From: Cymbomonas tetramitiformis
Taxonomy: Eukaryota > Chlorophyta > Pyramimonadophyceae > Pyramimonadales > Pyramimonadaceae
Assembly: GCA_001247695.2 (NCBI GenBank)
Contig: LGRX02035485.1
Location: 41,090 to 105,089 of the forward strand
Length of the DNA stretch: 64,000 nucleotides
Direction: 5' to 3'
Of the stretch, positions 20,599 through 32,600 are shown in pieces; position 1 is the stretch's first letter; every line of letters begins with the position of its first letter. The position numbers were made by a program, and so were the translations under genes. Below the pieces are notes generated by a model. The model was not told the DNA's origin. It was given only the letters and a program-made list of their open reading frames with translations, and searched no databases.

Positions 20599-22224
20599 GT
20601 GACGTCACCGGATTCACGCCCTTTGAGCTATGCTACGGGATGTCCCCGATGTCTCAACTGGACCTTTTCCTGGAAGCTGCAGCTCTCCCTGGCTCTGCGC
20701 GACGGAAAGGGGGGGGTGGGTACCGCCCATGAGATGGCTGCGAAGTTTTCGTCGCAGTTGCGAGACGCGCGTGGCCGCCTTGAGTTGGCTCAGCAGCGCC
20801 AGCGGGAGCAGTTCGACCGGCGCCACAAGCAGCATAAGTACGCAGTGGGGGATCTGGTATGGATCGAGGCTCGTCATCTGACGGAGAAGGTGATGGACCG
20901 TGCGCTGTGCCGAAAGCTCGGTAAGCGTTGGCATGGACCTGTACCCGTGGTGGAGTGCTTCTACAGCGATTTGCAGGCGGAGCTGGCAGAGGCGGACCGC
21001 GGGGCACCGGTAGCATATCGGTTGGCCCTACCGCCGCATTGGCGCATTCACGACGTGTTTGCGCAGCACCGCCTGAAGCCGTACGTCTCCGGCATGGATG
21101 AGTTTGCATCTCGAGCACAACTGCCCGTACCTGACCCGGTAATGGTAGATGGGCAAGCGGAAGCTCACGTGGACAAAATCCTGGCGTATCGTGTACGCAT
21201 GGTCAAGGGTAAATCAGTGGAGGAATGGAAGGTACGCTGGACGGGCTACTCGGCAGCTCACGACCAGTGGCGCTCCAGAGACAAGATGGGCAGAGGCGGG
21301 GAGAATCAGCAGCTCAAGGAGTTCGAGGCACAACGATTAGGCATGCAGGCGGACATGCTGAAGTCTATTGAGCATGGCCGACGGCAACGTCAACAGCGAC
21401 AACCCGTTCATCTTGGCGTCACTTTATCCCAGCTAATGGAACACCCATGTGACGTCCCGGAAGTGGATTCTCCACCGGAAGACTTCTGTCTGCCGTGGGA
21501 GCGGGTGGAAACCTTGGGGAATGGAGAGCTAGTGGTGATCACCGACCTTGAAGAGCGGAAGACCCGGCCAGTGAGAATCTTGGTGTTGTTCAGCGGAACT
21601 GGATCGGTGGAAAGGGAGTTTGCAAAGTGCTATCCGTCTGCCTCGGTGGTTACGCTCGACAACGACCCACGTTGGCAACCCAACCATCTCGCATCAATGG
21701 AGGACTGGGACCCCACTCAGTATCCACCGGGATTCTTTGATGTCATCTGGGCCAGCCCTCCATGCACCCAGTACAGTCAGGCGCGCACTACGGGTGGTCC
21801 TCCTGACCTGGAAGGAGCAGACAAGAGTGTGGGATGCACCCTGGATGCTATTGAGTACTTGGAGCCCAAGCACTGGTTTCTTGAAAATCCTGAAGGAAGA
21901 TACCCGAATGCACTGCGGTTGCGGTCTGTGGTTCGTAAACTGCCACAACCTCTTTTTTGCACCTATTGTAAGTATGGAGAGCGATATCGTAAGCCAACAT
22001 GTATCTGGACTAGCTCACCTCCACCAACGCCATTGCTGGAGTGCACCTCGTGGACACCTTGCGCATGTAAATGGGCCACCGGAGGGCACCCTGAGACTAC
22101 TCAGCTTGGACCATCGTCTTCACAGCAACCAGGGGCGCGAGATGCTCACGCCGTGTACCCCGTACCGGCTCCGTTACTGCGCCATCTCTTCCACCATCTT
22201 CGGTTCGGGGAGCTTGATACCTGA
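20599..22224 (+). CDS. Ty3 integrase C-terminus, chromodomain and C5-cytosine DNA methyltransferase
   Basis: Open for 541 codons; about the first 40 residues are probably out-of-frame shadow. Residues 45-165 form the integrase GPY/F region (KYAVGDLVWIEARHL, KLGKRWHGPVPV, HDVFAQHRLKPYV). Residues 188-230 are a chromodomain (VDKILAYRVRMVKGKSVEEW..VRWTGYSAAHDQW). Residues 325-500 are a C5-cytosine methyltransferase: motif I LFSGTGSVERE (330-340), motif IV WASPPCTQYSQ with catalytic Cys389, motif VI FLENPEG (428-433), and YGERYRKPTCIWT, as in compact phage-type enzymes. No large target-recognition domain is visible. A chromodomain would steer integration to modified chromatin and the methyltransferase could mark DNA. 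Upstream pol is frameshifted while this ORF is open. The start is unknown; it would be translated as part of pol. Confidence 0.8.
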   Translation: MTSPDSRPLSYATGCPRCLNWTFSWKLQLSLALRDGKGGVGTAHEMAAKFSSQLRDARGRLELAQQRQREQFDRRHKQHKYAVGDLVWIEARHLTEKVMDRALCRKLGKRWHGPVPVVECFYSDLQAELAEADRGAPVAYRLALPPHWRIHDVFAQHRLKPYVSGMDEFASRAQLPVPDPVMVDGQAEAHVDKILAYRVRMVKGKSVEEWKVRWTGYSAAHDQWRSRDKMGRGGENQQLKEFEAQRLGMQADMLKSIEHGRRQRQQRQPVHLGVTLSQLMEHPCDVPEVDSPPEDFCLPWERVETLGNGELVVITDLEERKTRPVRILVLFSGTGSVEREFAKCYPSASVVTLDNDPRWQPNHLASMEDWDPTQYPPGFFDVIWASPPCTQYSQARTTGGPPDLEGADKSVGCTLDAIEYLEPKHWFLENPEGRYPNALRLRSVVRKLPQPLFCTYCKYGERYRKPTCIWTSSPPPTPLLECTSWTPCACKWATGGHPETTQLGPSSSQQPGARDAHAVYPVPAPLLRHLFHHLRFGELDT

Positions 22225-22302
22225 AGACACCGGGGGCGGCATCGGGAGATAGGCCGCTCTTGAGGGGGGAGGACTTGTACCGGGAGGTACGAGCAGAGGG
22301 GT

Positions 22303-22975
22303 TGCATGCTACAGAGATCTGGTTGCATGCTGCCCACGAGTGGTTGCATGCTGCAGATGCCTGGTTGCATGCTTCCGATGAGGCGTTGCATGCTACAGAG
22401 GCCTGGTTGCATGTTACCAATGGGTGGTTGCATGTTGCAGAGGCCTGGTTGCATGCTGTGTATGCATGGTTGCATGGTACAGATGCTAGGTTGCATGCTA
22501 CAGGGCCGAGTTGCATGCTACAGAGATCTGGTTGCATGTTGCCGACGAGTGGTTGCATGCTACAGATGCCTGGTTGCATGCTTCCGATGAGGCGTTGCAT
22601 GCTACGAGGCCCGGTTGCATCTTACCAATGGGTGGTTGCATGCTCGCGAGGCCTGGTTGCATGCCGCGTATGCCTGGTTGCATGCTACATATGCTAGGTT
22701 GCATGCTACGAGAGGCCAGAGTTGCATGCTACAGATGCCAGGTTGCATGCTTCCGATGCCTGGTTGCATGCTTCGATGAGATGTTGCATCCAAAGCTGCA
22801 TGCTTCCGACGCGTGGTTGCATGCTGCAGAGGCCTGGTTGCATGCTACAGAGGCCTGGTTGCATGCTATAGAGGCCAGGTTGCATGCTACCGATGTGTGG
22901 TTGCATGCTGCATGCCAGGTTGCATGTTGGTGACGGGTGGTTGCATGCTGCAAGGGCCTTGTTGCATGCCGGCCA
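22303..22975 (+). repeat. 21-bp satellite, core GGTTGCATGC, with higher-order repeat
   Basis: About 31 units of 21 bp. Units 1-10 are repeated as units 11-20 in the same order (second block begins near 22510), a higher-order period of about 207 bp. The core is the complement of that at 18475-18800. Many spurious Cys- and His-rich ORFs run through it on both strands. Confidence 0.9.
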
Positions 22976-25117
22976 CAACTGTATGACACATTCGCGAATA
23001 ATGGGGAAGAAATAATTGATGACAAGGCAGATTTCAGGAGAAGATCTGCCATGACAATAATTATATTGAGGATCTGGTAGATTCCAGAAAAAGATCTGCA
23101 ATGGCAATACAAGAGTATCATGATCTGCCTGATGATTGGTGGAGGAGTACCAGAATCAGGCATATATGTGCACGTGATTGGTCGATGGCAGATGTCAATA
23201 CAGGAATCCTGCCAGTGATGGTTAGAGAGCAACATGTTGAAAGGGAAGCTTGGAAAAGTGGACCTCAGTTAGTGTTGATCAAGATAAATTAAGGACAAGT
23301 TTTACATGTTACTGTTAGACTGTATGCCAAGACTGAACGTAGGGATATAGATGTTATAGGTTTGCGACCATACATTATATCGAAAAGTGATAGTATTGCT
23401 AGGCTGCGTAGCCAGTATATGTCATGCAAATAAACAGTGGAATATAAGGCTAGAAGCCTATGTGATACACCAAAAACAATAGAAAACATAAAAAGAAAAG
23501 AAAGAAAATAAAAGAAAATAAAGAAAATAAAGAAATAAATATGTATAAGTTATCAGGAGTGTGCCTGGTACAATATTTGCTACAGAAATATCCATTGTTT
23601 CTGAAATATATAGCAAACGTTGATTGTTCTCGGTACAATCAATATTTGCTCCCAGAATAATATAAACCATTTAACTCTGAAGACATTTTTTTATCAGAAT
23701 AACGACAGGCTCGAGGAGAGCGAGCACGATGATCTCCCCATCACTGTGGCACCAAGTGCTAAAACTAACCTCACAGTAGATATCCCGGGGGGCGCACCTC
23801 AAACGCAGACGAACACTACTACCCTCAATGATGAGAATACCCCACCCAACAGACAGAGCACGGCACATGAAGATGTAACGCTCATCTCATACGAGACGCA
23901 ACTTGCAAGGGAAAGGCTTGAGATCGCAGTGTAAGCTTCGAAAACTGAATATAGGAGGCAACAAGCTCGCTATGTGCACTCGAATAAAGGCACGCATTTC
24001 CCAGAATCCTGAATACTCGGTCCCTGTAAGCATAGTTTTCGATGTTGTCGGGACAAGGATCGCTAACACACCTACGCCAGCTCCGGTTGAACCCAGTTGT
24101 GCACCAGTCCCGAGTCGTTAGACGCCAGCGTGGGTTGAACTCTCTCTTGAGCACGGAAGAAACTTACGTTTGAAACGCATTGAGTTCACTGGTGCTGTTG
24201 AAGAAGGATACCCAAGCTTGAAGTTGAAGAACCTCGATCCTACTTCGCATCCCCTTGAGTGGTTCGATGAGTTGTTAACCCCTAGCGTTGTGATTTACCC
24301 AGCAAGAGTACGCAAAGCAACACAACTGATCTTCGATTTTAAGCACTCGTATCCGAATTTAGGAATTCGAAAAATACGCTTTACAAAAGAAATTGTCCCT
24401 CCGGGTGACGGACCGTGCATGTTGTAGATGTGGCAATGGAGCAGCCTGGCGGGCACGTTGGTCGCTGCCAAGTGAACCGATTGATCGAACCTTAGCATGA
24501 TTTCCTTGCGAATTTACGTCACGGACCAAGTGTCACGCGTGTACAATGCGAATATCATTTCACGTAGTCTTCACATATTTTTTTACAAGACAAATTGTGG
24601 GTATACTTATACACGAACTTTCCACGCTAGAATATCAACTATGTACTTGCTAGAATATCAACTATGTCCTTGCTAGAAACCCTAATGGATATGCTTCAAA
24701 ATCCTATCCGATGTAAAAGAGAGAATTGCCACAAAAAGGGGATGGCCATTTTGTTGCACATCATCACTAAAGGGGTGAAACTTTCAAATCTATGCATGCT
24801 CGCAATTTGTGATAGTGCTTCGACAAAACATCACTCCAAAACCAACGGTGTGTGATGCCTAAAAGATTCATCAACACCCTTCCCATCACGCCTTCGTTTT
24901 CCGGACATATCTTACATACATGGCAACAATAAGATTCCTTCGAGACGAGCTTAGCTAAATATTCTTAGACCTTCGTTCTATCACGGAATCAAACTTGACA
25001 GAGATAAGACTAACCACACTCGATGCCAAACAGTCACCTGACATCTACCACCTGAAAATGGAAGTCATGAAAATGAGTTGACTCACTGTACCGAACATTT
25101 GAGAGCTAGCACCTAAG
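22976..25117. other. AT-rich intergenic interval with possible transposon debris
   Basis: Mostly non-coding, with an A/G-rich run near 23470-23540. Fragments at 23700-24425 read in different plus-strand frames as YETQLARERLEI, KLRKLNIGGNKLAM (a SAP-like pattern) and DPTSHPLEWFDELL, which recalls piggyBac-type transposase N-termini. They are too short and broken to annotate as a gene. Confidence 0.3.
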
Positions 25118-25496
25118 CTAGGATTCTGCAGCAGCGGCGGCAGCTTCTTTCTTTTTCTTCTTCTCTTCAAGCTGTGCGGCAAAGAGTATTTTCAACATAT
25201 GGTCACCATCAACATCTAGTTCCATATTGCGCAAGGAAATATATATGGCAGCCATCACAATGTAGTTGCAGAAGCCACAATGAGCACGATTAATGTTATT
25301 GCTTCCTGGAAGACTATTCTGTTGCCATGACAATATCCAAAAGTTGCACAAGTTGGGTTGGGTCCAGCTGCTGAGGCAGGTGCTGCAACCGAAAGGCTTG
25401 CGGGAAGAACTCGACACTCAATGCGTCCCACAGGGTCCGATTTCGCTCTAAGATATGCAGAGAGGGATATGGGGCACAGGGTAACGGGGGTGGCAT
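25118..25496 (-). CDS. Unidentified minus-strand exons ending in a Lys/Glu/Ala tail
   Basis: Two overlapping open segments in different frames look coding: one carries LWDALSVEFFPQAFRLQHLPQQLDP then VQLLDIVMATE, the other ends NMELDVDGDHMLKILFAAQLEE followed by a Lys run, Ala run and stop at 25118. They could be the last exons of a small protein with a charged tail, possibly downstream of the YtpR-like gene. The splice between them is not resolved and no family is recognised. Confidence 0.3.
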
Positions 25497-25775
25497 ATAT
25501 GGACAGACTCGTGGAATTCCAGCTCAGAACTCAAAGCAAAGCTCGCTGGGGACTGGGAGAAGGGAACTGAATCACTGCCGGAGATCTCTGACTTACGGCG
25601 CACAATGCGAGTGTGTCGCACAATGCGAGTGTGTCCAGACTTTCAGCTTGGCGGAGAGCTGTCCCATGGTTGTGGCTGTGGCGCAAACGAATGCTTGATC
25701 TGAAAGCGCCCCGCGAGGCACCCTTTGGCAAAAATAGAGACCAAAAGTGTATGTGATACCAACGGGTGTGCCACG

Positions 25776-27213
25776 TCAGTTCCTCACTTTCGCCTTTGCA
25801 GCTGCCTTCTTCTCCTCCTTGGTCAGCTTCCGCTCGAACAGTGTATCAATCGGCTTGTCATCTGCGGGAGCTGTCTCTGCTCCTTTGCCATCCATCCGTG
25901 GTCGAGAGGGTGGCGGCTGGGAACCCACCTGCGCATTGCATTGGGCACGGAGTACTGAATTGATAAATCAACTTAGAAGATAGATGTCCTGACTGCTGGA
26001 TTGGCACTCGTGATTTAGTGCCTATCAATGGGTCACGTTATGCAAGGGTGGGCTTGCGTTTCACTTTGATTTCACTAGCTTGCTAATCTATGCTCGCAAG
26101 GCCCACACCTCGAACGTGTCTGGTACAAGAGCGGCAGCACCGGCCCCTCCACCACTCCACCCAAGCATCGGAGCATCGCAGAGCATGCCCTGTTGCGCAT
26201 GTCCCGTCCAGTAACACCCCTCACCCTTCGACACAGAACTTCGCCAATGGAACTAAGAAAAAGATGTTCTGACTTACTTTCCGCAACATTCAGAAGAATT
26301 GCGGCAGTCCGACGTTTCTTCAAGGGGATCCTTGCGGGAGCTCAGCTGCGCGATATACTGCACAAGCTTCTGAAGATCAAGTGGGCCATACCTCAGACTT
26401 ACAGCCACCCACCGTCGCCTTTGCCACGACGATCTCGTTGCCTACAAGAAATAAGCGCATTTTGATGAGTGCTGTGAACCGTTTGTCTTTGAGTTGGGCG
26501 ATTCTACTTTGCTCGGGCTATCGTTCGTTATTGATCGCATCCGTATGTGCATTTCAGAATTTTCAAATCCAAATTTATGAATATGTAAAGTACGTCAATG
26601 AGGACACTGCTACACTGGGCGTGCTAGGAGTAAGATATGTCAGCTCGTAAACTTTAGAAGAGGATGCTTGCAAGCCCTAAGATCACCGCGCTCATCCCAG
26701 AAATCTCATTGCCCATACGGATGAAGTTATGATCCAGAATCCTGATATCCCAGCCGTACGTTCTTGACACAATTTAAACCCCTGGCGCTACCCAAGGACG
26801 ACTATAAACGCTGGCGAGCAAAGCTGAATGCCTGGGATGAAGGATGCTCTCACCATCGCACGTGACAGTAGCGCCTTCCTTGGCGACGACCACCCGCACT
26901 CCCTCCTGAAGTGGAAAACTTCACAACAAAGATAAGACTCCTATGTAAAGCCCTATTTGCACTTCGACTCGTAAACCAGAGTTCTATGTATGAGAAAGAG
27001 GCGTCTAGGCGTCCTCTGAGTCCCCCCACAACCTTCTTGGGAATTTCCAGTTGCGGAGGCATCCCGGTAAAAGGGCGACAGGAGGTAGAAGAAGGCGGCT
27101 TAAAACTTTGAAAGTACTTTGTTCTCAAGCCTGGATGACTGCCTTACCTTGATATTGGGGGCGTTGGTGACAATATTTAAAGGTTCAGAGGCTCCAACAT
27201 CCACCTGCAACTC
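25776..27213 (-). CDS. YtpR/EMAP-type tRNA-binding OB-fold protein (exons)
   Basis: Exons read right to left with matched phases: 27213 (or 27204) to 27148 encodes VDVGASEPLNIVTNAPNIK; 26905-26854 encodes EGVRVVVAKEGATVTCD; 26441-26392 encodes GNEIVVAKATVGGCKSE. Together they match the B2/YtpR tRNA-binding pattern (IVTNAPN, vAxxGA, GGVxSEGM) of PheT-like and chloroplast-type plant proteins. A later exon, 25916-25788, encodes a Pro-rich linker and LFERKLTKEEKKAAAKAK, like the charged tails of plant homologues. Donors are GTAAGG, GTGAGA and GTATGG. The 5' exons, the part after GGCKSE and the exact stop (TGA at 25776 or a splice) are unresolved. It probably binds tRNA or another structured RNA. 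Confidence 0.6.
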
Positions 27214-27216
27214 CTG

Positions 27217-29100
27217 TCGTGAAGAAGAGCATGTATCAGTTTCCACGACGGGACCTACACTTGCCAAAATTTATATTCATCCCTAAAAATACGATAAGGC
27301 ACGCTAAAGAAACATCACAACATCCCTATCAATATAAGCTAGGCGAGCAGGCCGGACAAGGGCCATCCAGGTTGACCTGGAATGATCTGAATAAGAGCAC
27401 GCTAAACACCGTGCCATACAAATGTGCTTTGTCGTTAGGAAAGTTTCCCGCGTGCGTGGGGATAAGATACTGGGGAACGTGAGGCGGAATTTCAAGATTA
27501 GTTGACCTATCAGCGTACGTGTTAATTGTTTTTCTATTAGTTAATTTGAGATCGAACTACAGTCTTCACAAAGCAGAAATTGCCCAGCGCCGCTGAAAAT
27601 TCTTTTCAGACTAAAGCGCTTCGCATACACATATTTACCGCAACATTAACATCTCTTCCTGGTGCATAGCTAAAGTGTAAAACCTATTTTACTGATGAAC
27701 GAATGCCTCGAATAAATCCCGCGGCTATTGGTACGTTTCCTGGCGAAGAAAACAAGGTGTTGGTTCGCAAATATGGCTCAACAACCGACGGATTACAGTT
27801 GACGTCAGCGACCAACGCTACACAGCGTATAGCTTTACGACATGAGCAGAAGATATTGAATGTTGAGCTCAAAAGCTTTCTCGAAGGGATTCCTTTGGGG
27901 AAAGAACTCGTCAATCAACCTTGAGTTTGTCTTTATTCGCGACATCATTCAGGGCAAGCACAAGTCCAACCACGAAACCATCGTAATCAGCCATAACAGG
28001 CTGCGAGATATGCAAGCAGAAATGTGCAATATATTTTAACCTGCTCTTGGTTTTGTGGCGAGGTATGTAACCTTTGTCTTGTCTTTTGGTAGACAAATAC
28101 TGTAACCAACGCCGTCGTAAACCCTAGCGTAGCCCTAGCGCCAGGCACCCCTGGTTATTGAGAATAACGCGGACATGAAAGGAATGCCCTCGAGCCTCGA
28201 CGTCGAGTCGGGTGATTGTGATTGGTGATACCCTCAACCCTGGTATACAAGCCGTCGGTCCACATTTATAATTAAATCGAATTTTTTCCTTGAATTAATT
28301 TCTTGCGCAGACTTTTTACATCCGCAAGAACGTTGGAAGTTGCTAAACTCGCTTGCACTCAGCTGCTTGGCAGGCTGTAATATGATATTCTGCTTCATTA
28401 TGTTGCAATATATCATTACCTACATATTCATCATATTGCATATGCATGCTTCCTGCCAAGTGCGGGCGCACATCTCATTGCTTTCTGGGATTTTCGAGTG
28501 ATGTTTCGAGTTTTTGCTCAAAACCTCCCTCAAAAATTCTGATTATAAGTATGGTGCATCCCGCTGCATCCCGTTTGAGTAACTCGCCTTTGGTTTTTAT
28601 GCACGTTTCCCTTCGCGCATACAAATTTTCAGCGTGTTGTGAGGTGTTGTGCTTGTGGTTGGCATCCCGCCATCTCACCGCAACACCCTCTCCGGAGGAG
28701 CGGCAGCGGCCATCCCGATGCTTCAAGAAAGGCTGTCTAAGGTACCATATGATAATAAAGTATTATCATATAGTACTAGCGAATATTTATTGACATACGC
28801 ACGTTGCATACGCTTGATGGGCTGCCCATCTTACGCACACTAACGGTCATAACCCTACCGCAACTTCTAGATGACGGTGTGTGGGTCAGCTAAGCACCCA
28901 AGTAGACACTTTAAGGACATACTATGCCTTCTTAGGCATATACAAGTGATATGTATACCTTCGAATGTTTACTTGATTGCTGAGCTTGCCTGCGCAAGAA
29001 TTGATCATTAACACTGTGAGCCCATAGTGGGCGGTGCTTAACACTGTGACCGTTGACCGAACTTTGACTGAAATTTCCGAAGCCGTCGACCGTCCGATTT
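27217..29100. other. AT-rich interval, no clear gene
   Basis: Short open stretches only. It may include 5' exons of the YtpR-like gene. A plus-strand 73-codon ORF at 27703 and its antisense partner have no recognisable motif. Confidence 0.35.
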
Positions 29101-29292
29101 TCAATTTTTTTGCAGAACTGAAGAGCTCTCGTCGAGGAGCTTCCATCCGTACAGTACGGTCAGAAATATTATTGGAGCAAACATTATCGGACCGCCGGCT
29201 TGTATACCTGGTGATACCATCGCGATCGGCATCGCATCCATCGTCTGGCTATCTCTAAAGCAAAAGGGTCGATCTATGAATTGGTGTCTCAC
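29101..29292 (-). CDS. Possible small single-pass membrane protein, last exon
   Basis: 63 codons with one strong hydrophobic segment (GGPIMFAPIIFLTVLYGW) followed by KLLDESSSVLQKN and a stop. Upstream on the same strand, 29517-29323 opens with a Ser/Arg/Cys-rich sequence (MAPSCRAGSSRLYVCC) that could be an organelle transit peptide in a first exon. The pairing is speculative. The gene would be divergent from the SPRY-AAA gene, about 170-390 bases away. Confidence 0.3.
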   Translation of the reverse strand: MRHQFIDRPFCFRDSQTMDAMPIAMVSPGIQAGGPIMFAPIIFLTVLYGWKLLDESSSVLQKN

Positions 29293-29683
29293 GTCAGACG
29301 ACGTGGGATGGTGGGAATACGATTATACGAATAGGGCGGGGGATTTCTGGATTTCGATCGGAAAACCGGAGCGCCATCCGATGGGCCATGCATCGCCACC
29401 ACGCATTCGAAAACCTTCTCTTGGCTGGTGCCTGGCGGGTGCAGGTTCTTGCGTTGGTCGGGTGCGGGTGCAGCAAACGTACAAACGGGAACTTCCTGCA
29501 CGACAGCTCGGGGCCAAAAATGTGCTTCATAACTAAGGCTGGCAATTCCTACCTAGCAAAATTTCCTCCTAGACCAGCAAGAACGCTTAATATACCGCTT
29601 AGGAAACTTCGGTCTGCGAGCCTTTTGATCAGCTGGGTGCCCTTTCCCCCGGTGTTCACAAAACCCCGAGCCAAGATCTGCAT

Positions 29684-32600
29684 ATGGCGCGAAACAAAAC
29701 GAGCACCATGCACAATAACTCAGAGTGCCTCAAATGGGAAGACCCTGCCAATCAATGCCGGGCTCAAGTGGCTGACGACGCAGCTACTGTATTCAGCAGT
29801 AGCACCAGCAACAACTGGTGTTCCGTTGTCACCCCGCCGCTTTCCTGTAGTATTAGCGTCACCTTACGCGTTACAAACCAGTCCGACACGTTTTACCTTG
29901 GCGTCTGTGAAGCTTCGCAAGACTGGGACGATTCGGAGGCACCGGATGGCTGGTTATATCGAGGCTGTGGTACACTGCGAATCAAGGAAAAGAGTCGGAA
30001 GGACGACGTGATGAGAGGAGATGCGCTCCGTGGTGATGACCGCTTGGTAAAAGTTACAGTCGACCTGAAAGCGAGCAGCGTGGAGTTCCATCTTGACGGC
30101 GCCGTGCAGGGCAAACTGACTGGGCTCTCCGAGAAAGTCCGCATTGTTGTAGGCTTTGGGGGTAAGAAGCAGAAAGTCACGTTGCTTGAAACGACACGAC
30201 AGCCTGATGAAGACGAAAGAATTGAGCGTGCTCAAGGTGCAACCCTTCCTTGTGTCCAGCTTTGACAGCCAAGTTTGAATCTAAACGAAAGTGAATCCTT
30301 AGAGAACCCTTCAAAGCTGTAAAAGCTTTTAGGAAATGCAGGGTACTGAAGCGAGTTCGTCAAAGGCTCGTAAAGGCGTATTGAGGGAAGTTGGTGACGT
30401 GTTTATTCACTCAGTTTGGGCTGTTACATCGATTTGATGTCTCCTTCGAGTACAAATATCAAATCGATATAACGTGGACAAGAGTCCACTGTCACGAGGG
30501 GGGCAACTTAGCTTCAGCATTTGTTGAACCATGGCGCGGTCTGTGTGCAGGAGTGGAAGCGAGCATAAGTGACTCCGTGCCGTTTCTCGACGACCTGCTT
30601 AAGAAATACTTCGAAAACGTGCAATGTGACGAAGAAGGCGTACCGTCGAAGATGTGCCGGTTGGTGCAGCACCTTGCTCTTGTGCAAGGCGGGCGGCGCG
30701 CGTGTGACATCGAGGCGCAGAGGACCGTGGCCACGCTGACAAGCCAACAAGGTGTCACGCGCTTTCCCAGCCTCTATGACTGTGCCCTATGCCACTGTTC
30801 CTCGCCTTTATCGGCCGGTTGAGCCTCCGACAAGGGACATCGTGCCAGTTGCATGTTTTCACTTGTCTTTGCCGGTTTAGGTCCCCAGCACACGCCCTCG
30901 TGCGCTGACATATTGGGGTGGGGTGAGGTTCTGTCAGACGAAGAAGTGGCAAGTATCCTGCGGACGCATGACGGACTCTTTCTTCCCCTGCTAGGACGGC
31001 TGCACCTTTTCTTCGCTTACGCCTCTTTGGCAGTCTCTGCCGCCACCACTGAGCCGGTCAAATACCAGATCTGGGAGGAGGACATGTTCCGCCTCACCAT
31101 GGATTCGACGAAAGCAGAAAACGATACCCTCCCTTATGTTGGGCGTGTGAGCGAAGCCCTTAAGAGGATGCAGCAGACGTCCGACGTTGGGAATACGAAA
31201 GAAGGCATCGGCCTTGAAAGATTCTTGATCCTTGTGCATACATACTCTGAGTGGTATCAGAGCTTGAGTCAGGAGGCAGAGGCAAAGGTTCAAGCAGCTT
31301 TCGACGCGGCGCCTCGGGCTGCTCCACCAGCTTCTGGGCACTCCCAATGGTGGTGCCTTCGTTCGCCCTTCTCATGCTTTGACCACGACCAATCCCTGGA
31401 GACAAGCGGCACCTATGAGGGGCAGTCGAGCTCCGAGGAGGCAACACTAGTGAACATCTTCCTCGAGCCTGACGGCACCGCCTGCCTTTACCTCAAGCAT
31501 TCCCTCAACAGCCGCCGGACTTGCCACCGGCTGCCACCGGCCGCATCTGCGCGGTCGGCCTTCTCACTGGCGACCCTCCAGTCCGTGGACGTGAACCAGA
31601 GTGACACCAGTGGTGTCACAGCGCTGCAGTGGGCGGCAGCGCACGGCCACGAGGCGGTGGTGGGAATGATGCTTCGGGCCTCCGGGGTGGTGCTGGATGC
31701 CAAGGACGGCGAGGGCATGACCGCCTTCATGCGGGCCGTGGAGGGGGGCCACGTGGGGGTGGCCCAGGCCCTGCTCGGGAGCGGCTGCGAGGTGGGCCTG
31801 CAAGACGATGCGGGCGCAACCATTTTGGTGCGCTGCGCAGCGCGAGGCGATGCCCACATGGCCCGCGCTCTCGTCGAGGCGGTGGGTGAGAGCTCTCTCC
31901 TGGGCGACTTTCTGGACTGCCGCACGTTCCTGGAACACCGGGAGGAGGCAGGGCAGCTTGCGTGCGTGCTGAGTGAGCTCTGCCTGGCGTGCCCCGCGCA
32001 GATGGGGGCTGTGAGCTGGCGGCCAGGGTGCGTCACGGCGCTGGCCAAGCTGGCAACACGGGAGCTGCAGAAGGCGGCCTGCGAGGAGCCGCAGACTGTG
32101 CGGCGGGTGGTTCACCTCGCAAAGTACCTGGCTGCAAAGGAGGAGGGCAAGGCCCAGCTGCAAGGCACAGGCCCAGTGGCCTGCCTGATGCACATGCTTC
32201 GGCGGCGCAGCCCTCAGGACGAAGACACCGCGGCGGCGGTGGTGGCGGCACACGCCTTGGGCCAGCTCGGGGTGTGCCCGCTCACGCTGAAGGACGATGA
32301 TGCCGGAGAGCAGGCGCGGGGGTGGCAACGGGTGCTCGACCGCGCCATGGCTGGGCGTATCCGGAGGCGGTGGCTGTCGTCCAGGCTCTACTGGGCCAGG
32401 CGTCATCGGGCCTGCCAACGCGTTATCTGGCGCGCTTGGTGCGGCCACCGGGCGCGCCACGTGGCGGCCATCGGCGAGCGAAGCGAAGAAGCGGCTGTGT
32501 TGGCCAAGCTGCGGTGCCGGGTGCGCTTCTCTGAGGAGGAGGAGCGCGAGCTGGCGGGTCTGCTGAGCCCGAAGACTTGGCGGGCAGGGGTGGTTCTTGA

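Noticed and set aside
22097..23235. Cys/Met/His-rich repeat ORFs (MQPGICSMQP, GCMLQRPGCML)
   Set aside because: They come from the 21-bp GGTTGCATGC satellite.
23620..24430. piggyBac-like transposase gene
   Set aside because: Only two short motif-like pieces in different frames; no catalytic core and no TTAA-flanked ends were found.
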